From JAFGTE01 sp965369305 (GTDB lineage Bacteria > Patescibacteriota > Gracilibacteria > UM-FILTER-43-11), in the NCBI GenBank assembly GCA_965369305.1, contig CBDUQG010000009.1:1-21887 (forward strand): 21,887 nt of DNA, written 5' to 3'. Both the position numbers and the translations under genes were made by a program. The notes under the pieces are model-generated. The model was not told the origin of the DNA. It saw nothing but the letters and a program-made list of their open reading frames with translations, and did not search any database. Below, piece by piece: positions 14,743 through 21,852 of this stretch (positions are counted from its first letter, which is position 1; each line of letters starts with the position of its first letter).

Positions 14743-14758
14743 CGTTAGAATCCTAACG
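14743..14758. promoter_or_regulatory. Inverted repeat upstream of hppA
   Basis: CGTTAG (14743-14748) and CTAACG (14753-14758) are perfect 6-bp arms around AATC. The repeat lies 32 bp before the hppA ATG and 30 bp after the stop of the previous gene. The following TTCTTTAAACTT is a poor U-tract, so an intrinsic terminator is possible but weak. The core AATCCTAAC (14749-14757) recurs upstream of ppsA, which favours a protein-binding site. Confidence 0.4.
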
Positions 14759-14790
14759 TTCTTTAAACTTATTTTGATAACAAAGAAGAA

Positions 14791-16812
14791 ATGACAGCAT
14801 TATATGTACCTTTTTTAATTGCCCTGGTAAGCCTCGCCTATGCGGGATATAACACCTTCAGGGTTCTTTCTCATGACAATGGAACAGAAAAGATGCGTGA
14901 GATTGCTCATGCGATTCAGGAAGGTTCCATGGCATATATGAACCGCCAGTTTAAGACTATTTCCATTTTTGCTGTCATTATCGCCATTGCCATGGCCTAC
15001 TTTCTTGGTTACCACATGGCTTTGAGTTTTGTCGCGGGTGCTGTCTTTTCAGGCGTTGCCGGTTATGTCGGTATGAACGTTTCGGTTCGTGCCAATGTTC
15101 GTACTGCTGCGGCCGCTAAGTCTGGTCTTTCTGAAGCACTTGATGTCGCTTTCCGAGGTGGTAGTGTGACCGGTCTAGCTGTTGTTGGCCTTTCTCTTAT
15201 GGGTGTGGCTGGTCTTTACATTCTTTTCCTGCAAATGGGAATTGAAAGCCCTGAAATTCCACACTTACTCATTGGCTTTGGTTTCGGTGCCTCTCTAATC
15301 TCTCTCTTCGCTCGTCTCGGTGGGGGCATTTTCACTAAGGCGGCCGATGTGGGTGCTGATTTGGTTGGCAAGGTTGAAGCAGGTATTCCTGAGGATGATC
15401 CACGCAATCCAGCCACCATTGCTGACAATGTTGGTGACAACGTTGGAGATTGTGCCGGTATGGGGGCTGACCTTTTTGAGACCTACGCTGTAACGCTTGT
15501 GGCTGCTATGGTCCTTGCTACCGCTGAAGGCTTCTCTGAAAGCTATGTGCTTTACCCGGTTGCTCTGGGGGCTGTCGCTATCGTAGCTTCTATTATTGGT
15601 TCAAACTTTGTGCGTACCAAGAACAAGACCAAGATCATGACCGCCCTTTACAAAGGGATGATGGTCACTCAGATTTTGGCCCTCATTGGCTTCTACTTCG
15701 TCACTAAATGGATGATTCCTGCTTCAGGCAGCCCGATGAATCTTTTCTGGACCACTGTCGTTGGTGCGGTTCTTACCGTTGTAATCATCATGATTACTGA
15801 GTACTATACTTCGACTGCTTACAAACCAGTTCGTGATGTGGCAAAGGCTTCTGAGACAGGGGCTGGTACCAATATTATTATTGGTCTGGCAACTGGTCTT
15901 GAAAGCACCATCCTCGTTGTACTAGCCATTGTGGCAGCCATCCTTGCTTCATATAGCCTTGGTGGACTTTATGGTATCGCTATTGCAGCGACCAGCATGC
16001 TTTCTACCACTGGAATGATCATCGCTATGGACTCTTATGGTCCTATTACTGATAACGCTGGTGGTATCGCAGAAATGGCTGGCCTTCCGGAGGACGTTCG
16101 TAATGTGACTGACGCCCTTGATGCTGTTGGTAACACCACTAAAGCTGTAACTAAGGGGTATGCCATTGGATCTGCCGCTCTAGCAGCTTTGGTTCTTTTC
16201 CAGGACTACAATGGAGCTCTTCTGAAATCCGGACAAAACCTTATTTTTGACATTACTGACCACAAGGTCCTTATTGGCCTCTTCCTGGGTGGACTCATTC
16301 CATTCGCGTTCTCTGCGGTGACTATGCGTGCCGTTGGTAGCGCTGCTCATGCAGTTGTAACCGAGGTACGAAGACAGTTCAAGCAGATCAAGGGAATCAT
16401 GGAAGGAAAGGCAAAGCCTGATTATAAGCGTTGTGTAGACATTGTAACGAAGGCGGCTCTCGTTGAAATGATTGTCCCTGCCCTGATTGCTGTTTTAAGT
16501 CCGATTGCTGTTGGCTTCATCTTTGGCCCGAAAGCTCTCGGTGGTCTTCTGATGGGTGTGATTGTCTCCGGTCTTCTGGTGGCTATCTCTATGGCTAACG
16601 GAGGAGCAACCTGGGACAATGCTAAGAAGTACATCGAAGACGGTCATCATGGTGGTAAAGGCTCCGAAGCTCATAAGGCTGCTGTAGTTGGTGACACGGT
16701 TGGTGATCCTTACAAAGATACCGCTGGTCCAGCCATCAATGCGCTGATTAAGGTGATCAATATGATTGCTCTTCTGATCGCTTCTGGCGTGGCTAGCTGG
16801 AGCCTGCTCTAG
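14791..16812 (+). CDS. hppA: Membrane-bound proton-translocating pyrophosphatase, K+-independent type
   Basis: Hydrolyses PPi and pumps ions (H+ in this subtype) across the membrane. 673 aa with about 16 hydrophobic helices, normal length. The catalytic PPi-Mg motif DVGADLVGKVEAGIPEDDPRNPATIAD is at about residues 187-213, followed by NVGDNVGDCAGMGADLFE; the third conserved acidic region is DNAGGIAEMAG; near the C-terminus are NGGATWDNAKKYIE and VVGDTVGDPYKDTAGPAIN. In GNTTKAVTKG the K+ determinant is Lys451 with Thr454, the pattern of K+-independent proton pumps (K+-dependent ones have Ala and Gly there). No Shine-Dalgarno except a weak AAAGAAG. A strong terminator follows at 16829. It faces the convergent ppsA, suggesting linked PPi/PEP metabolism. 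Confidence 0.97.
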   Translation: MTALYVPFLIALVSLAYAGYNTFRVLSHDNGTEKMREIAHAIQEGSMAYMNRQFKTISIFAVIIAIAMAYFLGYHMALSFVAGAVFSGVAGYVGMNVSVRANVRTAAAAKSGLSEALDVAFRGGSVTGLAVVGLSLMGVAGLYILFLQMGIESPEIPHLLIGFGFGASLISLFARLGGGIFTKAADVGADLVGKVEAGIPEDDPRNPATIADNVGDNVGDCAGMGADLFETYAVTLVAAMVLATAEGFSESYVLYPVALGAVAIVASIIGSNFVRTKNKTKIMTALYKGMMVTQILALIGFYFVTKWMIPASGSPMNLFWTTVVGAVLTVVIIMITEYYTSTAYKPVRDVAKASETGAGTNIIIGLATGLESTILVVLAIVAAILASYSLGGLYGIAIAATSMLSTTGMIIAMDSYGPITDNAGGIAEMAGLPEDVRNVTDALDAVGNTTKAVTKGYAIGSAALAALVLFQDYNGALLKSGQNLIFDITDHKVLIGLFLGGLIPFAFSAVTMRAVGSAAHAVVTEVRRQFKQIKGIMEGKAKPDYKRCVDIVTKAALVEMIVPALIAVLSPIAVGFIFGPKALGGLLMGVIVSGLLVAISMANGGATWDNAKKYIEDGHHGGKGSEAHKAAVVGDTVGDPYKDTAGPAINALIKVINMIALLIASGVASWSLL

Positions 16813-16828
16813 ATTAAACAGTTCAAAG

Positions 16829-16855
16829 AGCCTCGCTTAGTGCGGGGCTTTTTTT
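16829..16855 (+). terminator. Intrinsic terminator of hppA
   Basis: AGCCTCGC (16829-16836) pairs with GCGGGGCT (16842-16849), 8 bp with one G-U, around a TTAGT loop, followed by a run of six Ts to 16855. It lies 17 bp after the hppA stop. The G-U pair is only possible in plus-strand RNA. Confidence 0.9.
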
Positions 16856-16865
16856 GTGCTTCAAT

Positions 16866-17056
16866 TTAAAAACCCCTCCGCCTGCAGGCAGACGAAGGGG
16901 GAATCAGTAAGGGCAAGCACGGCCTCACTGACTCGGCATCTGACCAGATGGTCAAATGGGATTGAGGTAGCCTCTACAGAGATTCCCGGCTCAGCCACGG
17001 GCGGTGCGAGCCTATCTAGGTGCCCTCGGCACGCATTTTTCACCTAGACGTGAAGA
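16866..17056 (-). ncRNA. Candidate structured non-coding RNA, about 190 nt, family not recognised
   Basis: Read on the minus strand, this gene-free stretch folds into successive hairpins ending in a terminator. In plus coordinates: 17041-17047 with 17016-17022 (7 bp), competing with 17028-17032/17020-17024 (5 bp); 17008-17012 with 16988-16992; 16984-16987 with 16958-16961, enclosing 16974-16977/16967-16970; 16949-16954 with 16941-16946; 16923-16934 with 16901-16912 (12 bp); terminator stem 16893-16900/16873-16880. The 12-bp stem contains two G-U pairs and the terminator stem one. All would be C-A mismatches in plus-strand RNA, so transcription is from the minus strand. I found no signature of tmRNA, RNase P RNA, SRP RNA or a tRNA; 6S RNA does not fit because there is no long rod. 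It could also be a divergent form of a known RNA. Confidence 0.6.
16868..16900 (-). terminator. Intrinsic terminator of the minus-strand ncRNA
   Basis: On the minus strand CCCCTTCG (16900-16893) pairs with CGGAGGGG (16880-16873), 8 bp with one G-U, and is followed by five Us (16872-16868). The loop contains the self-complementary CCTGCAGG. It is only 12 bp from the end of the hppA terminator T-run, so the two terminators insulate convergent transcripts. Confidence 0.75.
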
Positions 17057-17062
17057 ATCCTG

Positions 17063-17071
17063 AAGATAGCA
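17063..17071 (-). promoter_or_regulatory. Possible extended -10 promoter of the ncRNA
   Basis: Minus-strand TGCTATCTT (17071-17063) fits the extended -10 form TGnTATnnT. Initiation would be near 17056, immediately before the first stem. There is no recognisable -35, and the element abuts the T-run of the ppsA terminator, so the ncRNA might alternatively be made by read-through and processing. Confidence 0.25.
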
Positions 17072-17114
17072 AAAGCCTCTCTCCGGGCGCATCATGCGAC
17101 CTGAAGAGAGGCTT
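17071..17114 (-). terminator. Intrinsic terminator of ppsA
   Basis: On the minus strand, AAGCCTCTCT (17114-17105) pairs perfectly with AGAGAGGCTT (17082-17073) over 10 bp. The long apical part carries a second small hairpin (CGCA-TGA-TGCG). Four Us follow the stem. It begins 15 bp after the ppsA stop. Confidence 0.8.
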
Positions 17115-17129
17115 GTCAAGTTTATCTCA

Positions 17130-19562
17130 CTATTTCTTCTTAGGCTTCCTGGTCAGATCCAACGTGGTCTTAATGACTGTGTCTGGATTGAGGGACATGG
17201 AATCAATGCCCTCTTTAGCCAGGAAGCGGGCGAACTCTGGGTAGTCGCTTGGCGCCTGTCCACAGATGCCAACCTTCTTCCCTTTCTTCTTCCCGATCTT
17301 AATGATCTGGCGAACCATTTCTTTAACCCCTTCATCGCGCTCGTCAAAAACGTGACGGACTAGTTCGGAATCACGATCGACCCCAAGAGTGAGCTGGGTC
17401 AGGTCGTTTGAGCCAATAGAGAAGCCATCGAAGATTTTACAGAAGGCTTCACCCTGAATGACGTTGTTGGGGATCTCGCACATCACGTAAACTTCCAGAC
17501 CATTCTTACCACGTTCCAGGCCGTTTTTCTTCATTTCGGCGAGTACCTTCTCACCTTCAGTGACGGTTCGACAGAAGGGTACCATGAGCTTGAGATTCGT
17601 CAGACCCATTTCTTCACGGACTTTCTTCATGGCCTTACATTCAAGGGCAAACGCAGCCCGGTATTTTGGATCGTAGTAGCGACTTGCTCCTCGCCAACCG
17701 ATCATTGGATTATCTTCAACCGGCTCGTAGTTTTCACCCCCGATCAGATTGGCATATTCGTTCGACTTAAAGTCGCTGAGACGCACGATGACATCTTTAG
17801 GATAGTAGGCAGCAGCGATGGTCGCCACACCCTGAGCAAGTTTGTCGACGAAAAAGTCTGCCTTATTGCTGTAGCCCTCGGTGATTTCATCGATTTGAGC
17901 GATCACATCTTCGTCTTCGAGTTTGTTGTAATTAAGTAGTGCAAGCGGGTGAATTTTGATGTAGGAGTTGATGATGAATTCTAGACGAGCAAGTCCTACA
18001 CCGTCGTTTGGAATAAAGGATGACTCAAAGGCCAGCTCGGGGCTACCAAGATTCATCATTATTTTGGTCTTTGGTCTTTTAAGGTTTTTGATATCGGTTT
18101 TCTTTACTCGGTACTTAAGAGCGCCTTCATAAACATTTCCGGATTCACCTTCACAGGCAACCGTTACTTTTTTACCTTTCTTGATGACCTTGGTGGCGTC
18201 GTTGGTTCCAACCACACAAGGGATCCCTAGTTCGCGCGATACAATGGCTGCATGACAGGTGCGTCCGCCACGATTGGTTACGATGGCAGAAGCGATTTTC
18301 ATGATCGGCACCCAATCAGGATCCGTCATGTCGGTCACTAGAATGTCACCTTTTTTGAATTGATGAATCTCCTCGGCATGATGAATCACGTTGGCTCTTC
18401 CGTTGGCAATCTTTGAGCCAACCGGAGCACCACTGGTGAGCACCTTGGTTCGTTTATCAGTCAGAATATAGTCTTCGAGTACGGTGTAGTCCTTCTGGGA
18501 CTGAACCGTTTCGGGTCTGGCTTGTACAATGTAAAGCTTGCCGTCTTCACCGTCCTTAGCCCACTCCATGTCCATGGGCTTGAAATGACCAGCCTCCTTT
18601 GAGTAGTGGTCTTCGATGATACTGGCCCACCTAGCAAGCTGGAGTACCTCATCATCATTGATGGAGAAGGTTTTACGCATGTTTTTATCAACGGGCACGT
18701 TCCGGACAGGGGACTTTGCTCCGCCTTCGGAATAGATCATCTTGATCTTTTTTTCGCCGAGCCGTTTGGTCAAAATTGGCTTGTAACCTTCTTTGAGCGT
18801 TGGCTTGAATACATAGAATTCATCTGGATTGACCGCTCCCTGGACAACGTTCTCACCAAGTCCATAAGCGGAGTTGATCAGCACGGCATCCTTAAAGCCA
18901 CTTTCAGTATCGATGGAGAACATGACTCCACTGGAAGCAACATCGGAACGGACCATCTTCTGAACAGCAATGGAGAGTCCAATGGTGAAGTGGTCGTAGC
19001 CTTTTTCTTCACGGTAGGCAATGGCGCGGTCAGTAAATAAAGAGGCGAAACACTTTTTACAGGCTTCCAAAAGATCATGGTCACCACGGATATTTAGGAA
19101 AGTTTCCTGCTGACCGGCAAATGAAGCATCAGGTAGATCTTCGGCCGTAGCAGAAGAACGCACGGCTGTGTCGCAGTGTTTGCCATACATCTTTTCCATT
19201 TTCCGGTAGGCTTTGATAATGGCCTCATTCAAATCTTCAGGAAATTCAGCGTTCAAAATGGTTTGGCGCACTTTATGTCCTCGGGCTTGCAAGTCCCGGA
19301 TGTTGTGTGGATCAAGGCCTTTCAGGATTCTTTTGATGTCATCCTTAATACCTGCCTGCTCAGTCAAATAGTGGTAGGCATAGGCAGTGACCGCAAAGCC
19401 ATTAGGGATGCGCACCTTCTTTTTGGTGAGCTTCTGGTACATTTCCCCGAGTGAGGCGTTCTTACCTCCCACCAGTGGAACATCCTTAATACCGAGTTCC
19501 TTAAACCAAAGAACCAGCTCGGTGTTACGGGACTTACGTCTTCTAAAAAGCTTCTTGATCAT
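17130..19562 (-). CDS. ppsA: Phosphoenolpyruvate synthase
   Basis: Converts pyruvate and ATP to PEP, AMP and phosphate through a phospho-His intermediate; cytoplasmic, gluconeogenic direction. 810 aa, near the usual size. The N-terminal ATP-grasp domain (about 15-355) starts VPLVGGKNASLGEM and includes AVRSSATAEDLPDASFAGQQETFLN. The mobile phospho-His domain has TNRGGRTCHAAIVSRELGIPCVVG with His437. The C-terminal PEP-binding barrel has GVGLARLEF, SNEYANLIGG, NPMIGWRGASRYY and the Cys loop GICGQAPSDYPEFA, then GIDSMSLNPD. These are PpsA rather than PPDK features. The first residues (MIKKLFRRRKSRN) form an unusual basic extension. A perfect 9-bp inverted repeat overlaps the promoter region, and a terminator follows the gene. 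The PPDK-like alternative is unlikely. Confidence 0.97.
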   Translation of the reverse strand: MIKKLFRRRKSRNTELVLWFKELGIKDVPLVGGKNASLGEMYQKLTKKKVRIPNGFAVTAYAYHYLTEQAGIKDDIKRILKGLDPHNIRDLQARGHKVRQTILNAEFPEDLNEAIIKAYRKMEKMYGKHCDTAVRSSATAEDLPDASFAGQQETFLNIRGDHDLLEACKKCFASLFTDRAIAYREEKGYDHFTIGLSIAVQKMVRSDVASSGVMFSIDTESGFKDAVLINSAYGLGENVVQGAVNPDEFYVFKPTLKEGYKPILTKRLGEKKIKMIYSEGGAKSPVRNVPVDKNMRKTFSINDDEVLQLARWASIIEDHYSKEAGHFKPMDMEWAKDGEDGKLYIVQARPETVQSQKDYTVLEDYILTDKRTKVLTSGAPVGSKIANGRANVIHHAEEIHQFKKGDILVTDMTDPDWVPIMKIASAIVTNRGGRTCHAAIVSRELGIPCVVGTNDATKVIKKGKKVTVACEGESGNVYEGALKYRVKKTDIKNLKRPKTKIMMNLGSPELAFESSFIPNDGVGLARLEFIINSYIKIHPLALLNYNKLEDEDVIAQIDEITEGYSNKADFFVDKLAQGVATIAAAYYPKDVIVRLSDFKSNEYANLIGGENYEPVEDNPMIGWRGASRYYDPKYRAAFALECKAMKKVREEMGLTNLKLMVPFCRTVTEGEKVLAEMKKNGLERGKNGLEVYVMCEIPNNVIQGEAFCKIFDGFSIGSNDLTQLTLGVDRDSELVRHVFDERDEGVKEMVRQIIKIGKKKGKKVGICGQAPSDYPEFARFLAKEGIDSMSLNPDTVIKTTLDLTRKPKKK

Positions 19563-19569
19563 TTTTATC

Positions 19570-19603
19570 TGTGTTAGGTTTTATTTTATCCAATCCTAAC
19601 ACA
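19570..19603. promoter_or_regulatory. Perfect 9-bp inverted repeat upstream of ppsA
   Basis: TGTGTTAGG (19570-19578) and CCTAACACA (19595-19603) are exact complements separated by a 16-bp AT-rich spacer that contains TAAAAT on the minus strand, a possible ppsA -10. The arms are about 25 bp centre to centre. Such flanking of a promoter fits cooperative repressor half-sites. The distal arm contains AATCCTAAC (19592-19600), also present upstream of hppA. Confidence 0.5.
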
Positions 19604-19636
19604 AATTGACCATTCTTGAGAAGGGAATTTTACCCT

Positions 19637-21802
19637 TTATCGAGAGTAAGTGACCAGGTTGTTATCCTGAATGTATCTGAGGCGATAAATTGTTTCAGCC
19701 ACGTCTCCACGAGTCATGCCACTACCAGCGCTAAGGCGGTTACTCTTAACCTCCAGCAGATTCTTCTTGTTGGTCATGTAGGCAAACGGCGCATACCAGG
19801 CATCTTTCGGTACGTCGTCATATGGATTTGCGACCAGGTCGCCGTTTGGTGTGATTCCTGCCGTGAGGAAGAGCATTTTGAGGTACTCAGCCTTGTTGAC
19901 CGTGTTGCTTGGTTTGAAACTGCCATCTTCGTAGCCCTTTACAATGGCTTTTTCGAGCGCAGTCGCCAAGGTAGCACTGTACCAGGCGCCGTCTTCGGTG
20001 TCGCTAAACGGAAGGGCTCCAGCCGGACCCGCTTCTAGGTCGAAGGCGAGCATGAGCATCTTGAGTGCTTCTACGCGATTAACCGTTTTTCCAGGCTGGA
20101 AGCTACCATCAGAGTAGCCACCAATGATTCCGTTGTCTGATAAGTACTTGATCGCCTGATAATTTGGATGAGCCTTGCTCACGTCTACAAACTGACGATC
20201 TGATTCAACGTAGAGGTGATCGCTTTCACCGATCAGCGCGCCATTTTGAGCGCGGATTTTGATGCGGTCTTCACCACTGCTAATCATGCGGACTTCGGCG
20301 ATACCACTTCTAAAATCATTAACGGCGATTCGGTCAGGTGTGAACTGGGCATCACCTTCTTTTGCCTTGATTTCGATCGTACCGGCAAAGTTAACGGCCG
20401 GGGTTGGATTACCATTTTCATCCAGGGCTACAATCTTGATCATTTCGATCTGGTTTTTCTGGAAATTGCCATCTGTATCAATCCGCAGTGCGGCAATAGG
20501 CTGCACCTGATCAATGAAGCTGACCTCATGAGCACTTTTACCCACTTGAATCTGAGCCGTTCCTGACTCTGAACTATTCACGATGAACTGAATGCTGCCA
20601 GACTTGAAGTCAACTTTACGGAAGCCTTTTTTAGACAGGCGACCCACACCGCTAATATTGACGATGACTTCATCGGAATCAGACATCTTGCTGATTTGAT
20701 TTAGCTCATCAGTGGCTGTAACAGTGACGCCGCTTCCTACCATACTCACGCCTTCACCGGTCATTTTGAAGGCAAAGAGCCCTGTATCAACGTTCGGATC
20801 TTCATTTCCCTCAGGAATTTCTTCCACAGGGTTTTCTTCTACCGGTGTTTCTTTAGTGTGCGATGTATCTTCCTCCGTGTCTTCTTCACTATGCGATGAA
20901 GAATGGTCATCAGATACACTATGGTCAGAGCCTGAATGATCGTGATCCCCGCTACCGACATCCCCACCATCGTAGTTAATATACTTTGAGACATAGAGCA
21001 TGGGGTTAATGGTATGCTGTTTTGCATTGTTAAGACCAAGCCCGGCGTTCACTGCTTCAAAGAAGCTCAGACCTGCTGCTTGTGCTTCAGACCAGCTGAA
21101 GGCCCAATATGGGTGCCAAGGGGCTGAGTCACGGTCGATCTGGAAATGCAGATGTGGTGTCGTGCTGGTTCCTGTGTTTCCACTAGTTCCGATCACTTCA
21201 CCCTTTTCAACGACTTGTCCCACATTCACGTAGATCTGGTCCATGTGATTGAAAGCCGAGTACAAGGTTGTTTTCTTGTTTGGGTCGTCGGGATCTGGCA
21301 CGTTACGGTGCTCAACCACTACATGGTGTCCGAAGCCACTTTCTGTGTGTGAGACCTTAGTCACGCGACCACTGGCAATACTTTTGATTGGTGTTCCTAC
21401 CGGCATCTTGATATCCACGGCCAAATGCGATCCAACTCCTTCATGGTGATCGAGCTGGTAGTTACCTAAGTAGACCACTGGATAGGTGATCTTGCTATTT
21501 CGGATATGATCATGATCATTATTTCCCCATACAAGACTGTCTGATGGAAACTGCAGCTGCTGCAGATCGTAACTTGGAAGCGCTACGAGCAAGTTGGCAC
21601 TGATCGTACTAAAGTGATCCGTGTGATTGTCTCCATTCCAGTTAGTCCAATCCGGCACGCGGTCCACCGGGTAGGAGGTGCCATCGAATGGTGGCGGAGT
21701 TTCCAGGACGCTGGCCTTAAACAGATATTGGGCTGTTTCTTGGTAGTGATAAACAAAGACTGTGGCTAGAACCACAATGACTGTCAGCGCTATCTGCTTC
21801 AT
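19637..21802 (-). CDS. Envelope M23 metallopeptidase with Ig-like region and C-terminal SLH domains
   Basis: 721 aa. A hydrophobic N-terminal helix (IALTVIVVLATVFVYHY, about 4-20) exports or anchors it. The M23/LytM-type peptidoglycan endopeptidase domain spans about 105-235: HLAVD gives Zn ligands His126 and Asp130, FNHMD gives His186, and PHLHFQID gives His217 and His219, so all key residues are present. A low-complexity linker rich in Asp, Ser, His and Glu (about 280-335) follows, then a region with beta-rich, Ig-like character (about 345-540). Two clear SLH modules come next (NGIIGGYSDGSFQPGKTVNRVEAL; KAIVKGYEDGSFKPSNTVNKAEYL), and a degenerate third ends at LRYIQDN. It probably remodels the wall while held to secondary wall polymer by the SLH modules. 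Monocistronic by its neighbours' spacing. Confidence 0.92.
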   Translation of the reverse strand: MKQIALTVIVVLATVFVYHYQETAQYLFKASVLETPPPFDGTSYPVDRVPDWTNWNGDNHTDHFSTISANLLVALPSYDLQQLQFPSDSLVWGNNDHDHIRNSKITYPVVYLGNYQLDHHEGVGSHLAVDIKMPVGTPIKSIASGRVTKVSHTESGFGHHVVVEHRNVPDPDDPNKKTTLYSAFNHMDQIYVNVGQVVEKGEVIGTSGNTGTSTTPHLHFQIDRDSAPWHPYWAFSWSEAQAAGLSFFEAVNAGLGLNNAKQHTINPMLYVSKYINYDGGDVGSGDHDHSGSDHSVSDDHSSSHSEEDTEEDTSHTKETPVEENPVEEIPEGNEDPNVDTGLFAFKMTGEGVSMVGSGVTVTATDELNQISKMSDSDEVIVNISGVGRLSKKGFRKVDFKSGSIQFIVNSSESGTAQIQVGKSAHEVSFIDQVQPIAALRIDTDGNFQKNQIEMIKIVALDENGNPTPAVNFAGTIEIKAKEGDAQFTPDRIAVNDFRSGIAEVRMISSGEDRIKIRAQNGALIGESDHLYVESDRQFVDVSKAHPNYQAIKYLSDNGIIGGYSDGSFQPGKTVNRVEALKMLMLAFDLEAGPAGALPFSDTEDGAWYSATLATALEKAIVKGYEDGSFKPSNTVNKAEYLKMLFLTAGITPNGDLVANPYDDVPKDAWYAPFAYMTNKKNLLEVKSNRLSAGSGMTRGDVAETIYRLRYIQDNNLVTYSR

Positions 21803-21838
21803 GATTCCATCGTATTGATGTACGAAGCTCTTAGCTTT

Positions 21839-21852
21839 CCGGACACGTCCGG
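21839..21852. other. Short palindrome upstream of the M23 gene
   Basis: CCGGACACGTCCGG is a perfect inverted repeat (6-bp arms around AC) 37-50 bp before the M23 ATG. It may be an operator or a leader hairpin of that gene. No U-tract follows on the minus strand, so a terminator is unlikely. The rest of 21803-21887 shows no gene. Confidence 0.25.

Noticed and set aside
16856..17047. Short reading frames of about 60 aa on both strands in the hppA-ppsA gap
   Set aside because: They overlap the hairpins and terminators of the structured RNA, show no protein-like pattern and have no initiation signal.
16866..17056. tmRNA, RNase P RNA, SRP RNA, 6S RNA or tRNA identity for the structured region
   Set aside because: No T-loop/CCA end or resume reading frame, no RNase P conserved core, no SRP GGAA-tetraloop region, and no single long rod with a central bubble. 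This is an eye judgement and a covariance search should confirm it.
19606..19634. TTGACC on the plus strand as a promoter
   Set aside because: No -10 at the right distance and it would only transcribe antisense to the M23 gene.
19621..19637. AAGGG-N7-CCCTT as the M23 gene terminator
   Set aside because: Only a 5-bp stem, no U-tract on the minus strand, and it overlaps the stop codon.
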